Shown here in pieces: positions 1 to 5,027 of a stretch of DNA of 5,027 nucleotides. Position 1 is the stretch's first letter. Every line of letters starts with the position of its first letter. Where the stretch lies: assembly GCA_900556795.1 (NCBI GenBank), contig USQD01000164.1:1-5027 (forward strand), read 5' to 3'. The translations under genes were made by a program, and so were the position numbers. Source of the DNA: an uncultured Prevotella sp. (GTDB taxonomy: Bacteria; Bacteroidota; Bacteroidia; Bacteroidales; Bacteroidaceae). The notes beneath the pieces are model-generated. The model made no database searches and was not told where the DNA came from. It worked only from the letters and a program-made list of their open reading frames with translations.

Positions 1-62
1 AAGGCAAGGAGGTGAAATACTTCCCCAAGTTCTATCTCTCGCCATTGTTGGAAGAGATATGA
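1..62 (+). CDS. 3' end of an unidentified protein gene (partial)
   Basis: The third reading frame is open from the window edge and ends at TGA 60-62. The visible C-terminus reads GKEVKYFPKFYLSPLLEEI. I treat this frame as real because its codons (AAG, GTG, TAC, TTC, CCC, CTC) resemble those of the kup gene, and because its mix of charged and aromatic residues looks like a normal protein end. The first frame stops within the first 15 bases, and the second reads into a low-complexity hydrophobic stretch. I do not recognise the family, and 19 residues are too few to assign a function. The gene converges on kup. Its start lies outside the window. Confidence 0.5.
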   Translation, partial: GKEVKYFPKFYLSPLLEEI

Positions 63-112
63 TACTTGTGTTAGGGGTTTTATTGGTTTTTGCTTGGTGG
101 TTTCAGAAATAA
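59..112 (+). CDS. Possible 17-residue hydrophobic mini-ORF overlapping the upstream stop
   Basis: An ATG at 59-61 overlaps the TGA of the preceding gene in the arrangement ATGA and opens a 17-codon frame ending at TAA 110-112. The product, MILVLGVLLVFAWWFQK, would be a single hydrophobic helix with a polar C-terminal end. The ATGA overlap would permit translational coupling. Against a real gene, 17 residues is very short, ATGA overlaps arise by chance, and AT-rich DNA readily encodes hydrophobic strings. It could also be the end of the upstream protein if there is a frameshift. Low confidence. Confidence 0.18.
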   Translation: MILVLGVLLVFAWWFQK

Positions 113-128
113 AACGTATTTTCCCCCT

Positions 129-157
129 TATCCGAAAGGATATTATCCTGTGACAGG
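129..157. terminator. Inverted-repeat cluster between convergent genes, possible terminator
   Basis: Two small hairpins sit in the gap between the convergent upstream genes and kup. TATCC (129-133) and GGATA (138-142) enclose a GAAA loop. CCTGT (147-151) and ACAGG (153-157) form a second near-perfect inverted repeat three bases from the kup stop codon. GGATATTATCC (138-148) is an alternative pairing. The placement suits transcription ending from either side, but no T-tract follows directly on either strand, so this is not a canonical intrinsic terminator. Confidence 0.3.
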
Positions 158-159
158 AC

Positions 160-2133
160 TTACTTTTCTTCCGCAATTTGTATGATGCGCCTGACGCTTC
201 TATTGCTTTGGTCGATTATGAGCGGCACACGTTCTACCACCACCATAGAAGTGTCGAGACCCAATGCCTTTGGTTCGTCGATACCTATCTTGCTGATAAG
301 AGCGTAGAAAGTCATCAACAAGTTCTGCTGGCGGTTGCCGGAACTCTCCGGATAATATACACGATGAATGATGATGAATCGGAAATCGCCAGGTATTCCG
401 TTCTTGCGAAGCGAAGGATAGGTGCTTCTTAAATCTACTTTCTTGCTTGCCACAAGTTCTTCCACCACTTGACGCAGATATAGACTCACACGTGGTTCTA
501 TGCGGAAACCTATGTGCATTGTTATGCTGTAAAGCGTGTCGGGCACAAGGGTTTCGCAGCTGTATTCCAATGTGTCTGGTGTATCGGCAAACTCCATGTT
601 GATAAGCCAGTAATGGTCTGCACGTTTAGGCTGCTTGTTGATGATAGAGTAGAGCAGTTTGTCGTCAACGGTACCTTCCTGGTTGGCATGGTTTACATAT
701 ACAAGATTGGAGGCGTACTTGGGGATGCTCTTGTCGGCCTTTATGTCAGAGATAATCTGATAATAGTCATCCAGCGGTTTGGTGCTGACATAATGTCGGC
801 GTATCTTCATGGCTCTCACCCATACATACATCATCAGGAACAGGATGCCGCCTATGAGCATCGTACACCATCCTCCTGCGAGAAACTTCGACAGGTTGGC
901 TGCCAGAAAGATGGCCTCGATGGTGCAGTATGAGCCCATAAACAATATCGTTAGGACTCGCGACACGCCCTTGCTGTGCAGATAGAAACCGAGCAGCAGG
1001 GTTGTCATCAGCATGGTGATGGTGATGGCGAGTCCGTAGGCTGCCTCCATGTGCGAGGAGTCGCGAAAGAGCAGGATGATGATAACCACGCCGATGTACA
1101 TGGCAAGGTTGATCATCGGGATATAGAGCTGTCCCTTTACATGGGTAGGATGCTTGATTCGCATGCGGGGCCAGAAGTGCAGGTTCATGGCTTCGCTCAA
1201 TATGGAGAAGGTTCCGCTGATAAGTGCCTGACTCGCAACGATTGCCGCACCCGTGGCCATGATGATGGAGAAGATCAGCATGCTCTGGGGCATGATGGAA
1301 AAAAACGGATTCACAGAGGTGGCAGTCTGAATATGGTTAAGCACCCACGCTCCCTGTCCCAGATAGTTAAGAATGAGCATGGTCTTTACAAAGGCCCAGC
1401 TTATGGTGATGTTCTTCCTGCCACAATGTCCCAGGTCGGAGTAGAGGGCCTCAGCACCGGTGGTACAAAGAAATACGGCGCCTAGGATTAAGAACCATTC
1501 TGGTGATTGTGCCAGCAGAGCAATAGCGTAATAGGGACTGAAGGCTTTGAGTATCAGAGGATAAGACGTGATGCTGACAGCTCCCGTCACGCCCAGCAGC
1601 AGGAACCATAGCAGCATGAACACTCCAAACGACTTGCCTATGCTTTCTGTGCCAAATCGTTGTACGAAGAAGATAATGGTGATGATGCCCAGTGTGATGG
1701 GGATGACTGGCAGGTGGGGACTGATGCTTTCGAGTCCTTCGATGGCTGTGGTAACCGTTATGGCAGGGGTGATGATTCCGTCTGCCAGCAAGGTGCTTGC
1801 ACCGATAATAGCCAATATGTAAATCCACTTGTTCTTGAGTCGGCGCAGCAGGGCATAAAGGGCGAGAATGCCTCCTTCGCCATTGTTGTCGGCTCGCAGA
1901 GCCACGCATACATATTTGATGGTGGTCTGTAGGGTGAGTGTCCAGATGATGCAGGACAATGCCCCAAGGATAGTGTTTTCGTTGATGGTTTCGCCTGTAT
2001 GGAGTATGGCCTTCATCACATATAGAGGTGATGTTCCGATGTCGCCAAACACGATGCCTAATGTGACGAGCAGTCCCAGGATGCCTACTTGATGATGATT
2101 GAAGGATACCGATTTTCCTGTCTCTTCTCTCAT
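160..2133 (-). CDS. kup: Kup-family potassium uptake transporter
   Basis: This 657-residue inner-membrane protein belongs to the Kup/HAK/KT family, which imports K+ (with H+ in the characterised bacterial members). E. coli Kup has 622 residues, so the gene looks full length. The family signature GDIGTSPLY lies at residues 30-38 (Asp31), DGIITPAI at 118-125 followed by IEGLE at 131-135 (Glu132), and TGAEALYSDLGH at 225-236 (Glu228). These acidic membrane residues are those linked to transport in the family. AYGLAIT at 365-371 is also typical. Hydrophobic segments run from about residue 15 to 440, consistent with the usual 12 helices, and a hydrophilic cytoplasmic domain of about 215 residues follows. 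The ATG at 2131-2133 places the signature at its normal distance from the N-terminus. The DNA just upstream is A/T-rich with no Shine-Dalgarno sequence, as is common in Bacteroidetes. The gene is alone on its strand, has no visible frameshift, and has a candidate promoter about 50 bases upstream. Confidence 0.96.
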   Translation of the reverse strand: MREETGKSVSFNHHQVGILGLLVTLGIVFGDIGTSPLYVMKAILHTGETINENTILGALSCIIWTLTLQTTIKYVCVALRADNNGEGGILALYALLRRLKNKWIYILAIIGASTLLADGIITPAITVTTAIEGLESISPHLPVIPITLGIITIIFFVQRFGTESIGKSFGVFMLLWFLLLGVTGAVSITSYPLILKAFSPYYAIALLAQSPEWFLILGAVFLCTTGAEALYSDLGHCGRKNITISWAFVKTMLILNYLGQGAWVLNHIQTATSVNPFFSIMPQSMLIFSIIMATGAAIVASQALISGTFSILSEAMNLHFWPRMRIKHPTHVKGQLYIPMINLAMYIGVVIIILLFRDSSHMEAAYGLAITITMLMTTLLLGFYLHSKGVSRVLTILFMGSYCTIEAIFLAANLSKFLAGGWCTMLIGGILFLMMYVWVRAMKIRRHYVSTKPLDDYYQIISDIKADKSIPKYASNLVYVNHANQEGTVDDKLLYSIINKQPKRADHYWLINMEFADTPDTLEYSCETLVPDTLYSITMHIGFRIEPRVSLYLRQVVEELVASKKVDLRSTYPSLRKNGIPGDFRFIIIHRVYYPESSGNRQQNLLMTFYALISKIGIDEPKALGLDTSMVVVERVPLIIDQSNRSVRRIIQIAEEK

Positions 2134-2188
2134 TTTAATTTTCTTTTTAATTAAACAATGTTATCCTTTAGATTATTAAATTTGCGTG

Positions 2189-2196
2189 CAAAGGTA
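2189..2196 (-). promoter_or_regulatory. Candidate -7 box of the kup promoter
   Basis: Read on the minus strand this is TACCTTTG, an exact match to the Bacteroidetes -7 consensus TAnnTTTG. It would start transcription near 2182, giving a kup leader of about 50 bases. No good TTTG/TTG element lies 19-21 bases further upstream (around 2216-2219), so only half of the promoter is supported. Position and strand fit kup, the only gene downstream. Confidence 0.45.
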
Positions 2197-2350
2197 TAAA
2201 CATGAGAGGTAAGATAGGATTTGTTTAACAAGATTTATCAGATTTAACATTTGATGTAAGACATGTAGAGAATTACAAGAGGAATATAAGAATGGTGCGT
2301 ATGAATGAGAATGACTTATCATTTTGGTAGTTTTTGGCGGTTTTCTGGTA

Positions 2351-2381
2351 TCTGATACATCAGCATTTTCCCATACTTTTG
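2351..2381 (+). promoter_or_regulatory. Bacteroidetes-type promoter-like sequence pointing right
   Basis: TACTTTTG at 2374-2381 matches the -7 consensus TAnnTTTG exactly. TCTG at 2351-2354 is one mismatch from the -33 element TTTG, with a spacer of 19 bases, within the accepted range. Transcription would begin near 2388 and run into the transposase remnant, antisense to it, toward the receptor gene at 2698. It may be the receptor's original promoter, now about 310 bases away, or a chance match. Confidence 0.4.
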
Positions 2382-2477
2382 CAGTCGGAATAATGAAGGT
2401 AAATATATAATGAAATATTACAGGTATAGACAAACGCTTTTATGCGACTTGTTGTATTGAGTACGAACCTCTTTACG

Positions 2478-2666
2478 TCAACTCTTTGTATAGTAGATAC
2501 TCATGAGAGAACGGATGATTTCGCTGTACAGATAACCGAACAATCGACACTTTAGACCGAGGGTCGAGTCGACTACAGATGACAATGTGGAGTCAAATTG
2601 CTCCATGATTGAAAATATTCCTCCAAAAGGAGTGAGTTTCTCAGATTTAATTTGTATCTTCGCCAT
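2478..2666 (-). pseudogene. IS1380-family transposase, N-terminal remnant
   Basis: The 62-codon minus-strand frame begins MAKIQIKSEKLTPFGG and continues through MEQFDSTLSSVVDSTLG (residues 21-37) to YSEIIRSLMSIYY (47-59). From memory, this is the N-terminus of the IS1380-type transposases widespread in Bacteroides and Prevotella, whose full length is roughly 400-plus residues. In those proteins the segment continues as VYFCGGS and onward to the DDE catalytic domain. Here the similarity fades after about Tyr59 (near 2490), and TGA follows three codons later. No catalytic residues are present, so the product cannot transpose. The start codon and first 59 codons are intact, which suggests deletion or rearrangement rather than slow point decay. 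The following frame (KEVRT...) may hold weak leftover similarity, but I cannot establish it. The ATG lies 31 bases from the divergent receptor gene. Confidence 0.82.
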
Positions 2667-2697
2667 GTCTCATATCAGAAAATAGAATATAGAAACT

Positions 2698-4958
2698 ATG
2701 AATAAGAAAATGCTTATAACGTTTCTATGCTTCTCGGCTATATCACCGATGATGGCACAGGATATCAAGGGAAAGATTGTGGATGAGAAGGGACAACCAT
2801 TGGCATTTGCCAATGTTGTACTACTGAACAGGCAGGATTCGGCTTTTGTGAAAGGTGTGGTAAGCGGTGAGGATGGACATTTTGCCATCAATCAGCCTTG
2901 CAACAATGGAATAATCAAGGTTACGTCTGTTGGATACAAGACAGTATGGAAGGATTGTGCGGGAGAGAATGCCGGTGTGATAAAGATGATGGCAGACAGC
3001 AAGATGTTGGGAGAAGTGGTGGTGAAGTCGTCTCTGCCTAAGACCATCCTTAAGAATGGCGGAATGACAACAACCGTTGCCGGATCTGTCCTTGAAAAGG
3101 TAGGAACAATGGAGCATCTGCTCGACCGCATACCTAACGTATCTGCACAAAATGGCAATATCAAGGTGTTTGGACGTGGCGAGCCTATAATATATATCAA
3201 TGGACGACAGATGAGAGACAGAAGCGAACTCGACCGTTTGAGTTCGGACAACATCAAGTCGGTTGAAGTAATATCCAACCCAGGTGCTCGTTATGCTGCA
3301 AGCACTAAGGCTGTTATACGTATCACCACAAAGAAGATACAAGGCGATGGATTCGGATTTGACGCTACAACAGAAGGATCGTACGACGAGAAAAAGAACA
3401 TTGGAGGATATGGCAGGCTGAATATGTATTACCGTAAGAACGGATTGGAGCTTGGCGCTTACGCCTATGGCGCAAAACAATCATCGCCAGACGAGAAAGA
3501 CTTGCAGCAAATGACATATCTCGACAAGATATGGAATCAGCAGGATAAAACACGTTGGAAGAACAAAACCGAAACTTTCAGTTCTCGCTTGAATGTCAGT
3601 TATCAGTTTGACGACAACAATTCGTTGGGAGTAAACTTTAGTTTCTTACGCAATCCAAAGCTGATAACGGACGGAAAGACGGAAGGCTCTGTACTGAGAG
3701 ATGAAGTATTGACGGAGACTAACACTTCTATTAGATCGGAGTTTGGACAGAATAGCAACTTGTCAAGCAATATATATTATGTAGGCAAGGTAGGGAAATT
3801 GGGTATTGACTTCAATACCGACTGGTTTTGGTCTAAAGGAAACAATAAAAACAATATAGATGAGCATTATCAGGAGGTAAACTCTGAAAAACAAAACCAA
3901 CTTGTAAACAGTAGCACATCAAAATACAACCGCCTGATAGCTTCCAAAATGGTGCTCTCTTATCCGCTCTTAAGTGGCGACCTATCTGTAGGTGGCGAGT
4001 ATTCATTCACAAACCGCAACACCAACTACGCCATCATTCCAAACACTCTTGCCGACAATGTGAGAGACCGAATAAAAGAGGGTATGTCTTCTGCGTTCGT
4101 CACCTACAGTCGTGACTTTGGCAAGCTGAACATGGAAGCAGGATTGCGATACGAGAATGTTGATTTCAAATATTATGACGATGGTAAGTATATGGCGGAG
4201 CAAAGCAAGACTTACGGCAATTGGTTTCCGTCTCTCAGCCTTTCTATGCCGTTTGGCAATGTACAGATGCAGCTGAGCTATGCAGCCGACATCGATCGTC
4301 CTAACTACTGGGTATTAAGAAGCGGTGTGCAATATAGCAACCACTATACATACGAGACTGGTAATCCGTTTCTTGTCTCAGAGATTTCAAGAAATATAAG
4401 TTACGACCTTGCCTACAAATGGCTTACGTTCAACCTGACTTATGAACATGTATCCGATCCTATTTATCAGACGGTGGAGATGTATAAGGACAATACCACC
4501 ATCGGATTGATGAGAATGATAAACGGCAAATCGTACAATAATGTGACTTCAACGCTCAACTTGCAGCCCACCTTCGGCATCTGGCATCCTATGCTGTCGG
4601 CAATGGTCGAGAAGCAATGGTTCGAGTTGGAGACAAGAGACGAACAGTATCTTAATAAACCGGTGGCGATGTTCCGATTCAACAACACATTCGATACGAA
4701 ATGGGCGATGTTCTCCGTTATGATGACTTACATCACAAAGGGATATGAGGAGAACCATTATATCTACAAACCGATGTTCAACACCGACTTGTCTATATAC
4801 AAAAGCTTTCTGAAGGACTGCCTGACTTTCCAGCTTTATGTCAACGACGTGTTTGGCACGAACGACAGTCACATAATAGGCAAGTACGGCAAACTGAAGG
4901 AAACAATCTTTGATGAATTCTCTACAAGCAAAATATCACTGACTGTCCACTATAAATT
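2698..4958 (+). CDS. TonB-dependent receptor / outer-membrane beta-barrel protein, 3' truncated
   Basis: This is an outer-membrane protein of the Bacteroidetes TonB-dependent receptor type; its substrate cannot be told from sequence. Residues 1-20 form a signal peptide (MNKK, hydrophobic core, then SPMMA before Gln21). Residues 22-100 are a carboxypeptidase-regulatory-like domain (GKIVDEKGQPLAFANV; SVGYKTV at 77-83). LGEVVV at 104-109 sits where the TonB-box-like segment usually lies. The plug spans about 118-212 (LLDRIPNVS, IYINGR, NIKSVEVISNPGARY, AVIRITTKK). The rest is beta-barrel, resembling the outer membrane protein beta-barrel family. The start is fixed by the signal peptide. No Shine-Dalgarno sequence is visible. 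A weak -7-like TATCTTCG lies at 2655-2662, inside the transposase remnant. The real DNA ends at 4958, at codon 754. The in-frame TAG at 4978-4980 is adapter sequence. Family members usually continue about 20-25 residues past this YKF/YKL strand, so the true C-terminus is missing. Confidence 0.9.
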
Positions 4959-5016
4959 AGATCGGAAGAGCGTCGTGTAGGGAAAGAGTGTAGATCTCGG
5001 TGGTCGCCGTATCATT
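4959..5016 (+). other. Illumina TruSeq universal adapter (reverse complement), contamination
   Basis: The 58 bases beginning AGATCGGAAGAGCGTCGTG and ending GGTGGTCGCCGTATCATT are the complete reverse complement of the single-index TruSeq universal adapter, including the P5 flow-cell end. No i5 index interrupts it, which fits the older single-index library design. The A at 4959 may come from A-tailing of the insert, so the last certain biological base is 4958. This is read-through of a short library fragment that was not trimmed before assembly. Confidence 0.98.
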
Positions 5017-5027
5017 AAAAAAAAAAA
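5017..5027 (+). other. Poly-A artefact after the adapter
   Basis: Eleven A's follow the last adapter base and run to the window end. This is the usual signal when an Illumina read continues past the end of the template after passing through the whole adapter. It is not a biological poly-A tract. Confidence 0.93.

Larger units (their letters stand above)
2134..2477. other. Intergenic region between kup and the transposase remnant
   Basis: I see no convincing protein gene in these 344 bases. The region is A/T-rich. It holds the kup -7 box (2189-2196), a pair of AGATTTA direct repeats (2231-2237 and 2240-2246), two small palindromes (ACAT-TTG-ATGT at 2247-2257 and ACATGT at 2261-2266), and a plus-strand promoter-like sequence (2351-2381). 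Open frames here, including an 85-codon minus-strand frame at 2176-2433 and a 16-codon plus-strand frame at 2410-2460, have compositions that look like translated non-coding DNA. Confidence 0.6.
2341..2682. repeat. Imperfect inverted repeat flanking the transposase remnant
   Basis: TTTTCTGGTAT at 2341-2351 is repeated in inverted orientation at 2672-2682 (ATATCAGAAAA) with 10 of 11 bases matching. Further out, TAGTTT at 2328-2333 has an inverted copy, AAACTA, at 2693-2698, although the spacing differs by a few bases. The pair brackets the transposase fragment, so these could be decayed terminal repeats of an internally deleted element. In A/T-rich DNA a match this short can occur by chance, and I cannot compare it with known IS1380 ends here. 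Confidence 0.2.

Noticed and set aside
178..1485. Long plus-strand open frames opposite kup (178-432, 514-933, 976-1485)
   Set aside because: They lie wholly antisense to a well-supported transporter gene. Their products are rich in His, Asp, Gly and Cys with no domain I recognise, as expected for the reverse reading of a membrane-protein gene.
2134..2188. K+-linked or c-di-AMP riboswitch in the kup leader
   Set aside because: The likely leader is only about 50 A/T-rich bases with no conserved helices, too short for the known ydaO or kimA-type riboswitches.
2176..2433. 85-codon minus-strand frame in the intergenic region
   Set aside because: It covers the kup -7 box and a plus-strand promoter-like sequence, has a composition like translated non-coding DNA (runs of Ser, Tyr, Leu, Cys), and matches no family I know. 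It could be a repeatedly mis-annotated hypothetical, but I cannot support it as a gene.
2410..2460. 16-codon plus-strand frame MKYYRYRQTLLCDLLY
   Set aside because: It sits about 20 bases after a promoter-like sequence and could be a leader peptide, but it is short, has no ribosome-binding signal, no regulatory codon run and no attenuator-like structure that I can see.
2621..2632. CTCC-AAAA-GGAG hairpin as a terminator or Shine-Dalgarno sequester
   Set aside because: The stem is only four base pairs, has no T-tract, and lies inside the transposase coding remnant, so it is explained by coding sequence.
4978..4980. TAG as the natural stop of the receptor gene
   Set aside because: The codon lies inside the TruSeq adapter sequence and cannot be the biological stop.

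Overview
The window looks like a Bacteroidales chromosome fragment, most likely Prevotella or a close relative. The support is a Bacteroidetes-type TonB-dependent outer-membrane protein (carboxypeptidase-regulatory-like domain, then plug, then beta-barrel), a fragment of an IS1380-type transposase of the kind common in Bacteroides/Prevotella, start regions that are A/T-rich with no clear Shine-Dalgarno sequence, and candidate promoters with the Bacteroidetes -7 box TAnnTTTG. The genus is an inference from remembered families, not from a search.

Layout: bases 1-62 hold the last 19 codons of an unidentified plus-strand gene. A very small hydrophobic ORF overlaps its stop codon. After a short convergent gap with inverted repeats (about 113-159), a complete minus-strand gene for a Kup-family potassium uptake transporter fills 160-2133. 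The 564-base region 2134-2697 holds a candidate kup promoter, a plus-strand promoter-like sequence with no obvious gene behind it, and a minus-strand remnant of an IS1380-family transposase (N-terminal ~60 residues only). From 2698 a TonB-dependent receptor / outer-membrane beta-barrel gene runs on the plus strand to the end of the real DNA.

The last 69 bases are not biological. Positions 4959-5016 are the complete 58-base reverse complement of the single-index Illumina TruSeq universal adapter, followed by 11 A's. The apparent stop codon at 4978-4980 and the apparent C-terminal residues DRKSVV are read from the adapter. The receptor gene is therefore truncated at its 3' end and should be annotated as partial.

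The two large genes are divergent and separated by transposon debris, so nothing shows that they work together. I found no CRISPR array, RNA gene or new multi-gene system. The notable points are the adapter artefact, the broken transposase immediately upstream of the receptor gene, and a few small intergenic signals.
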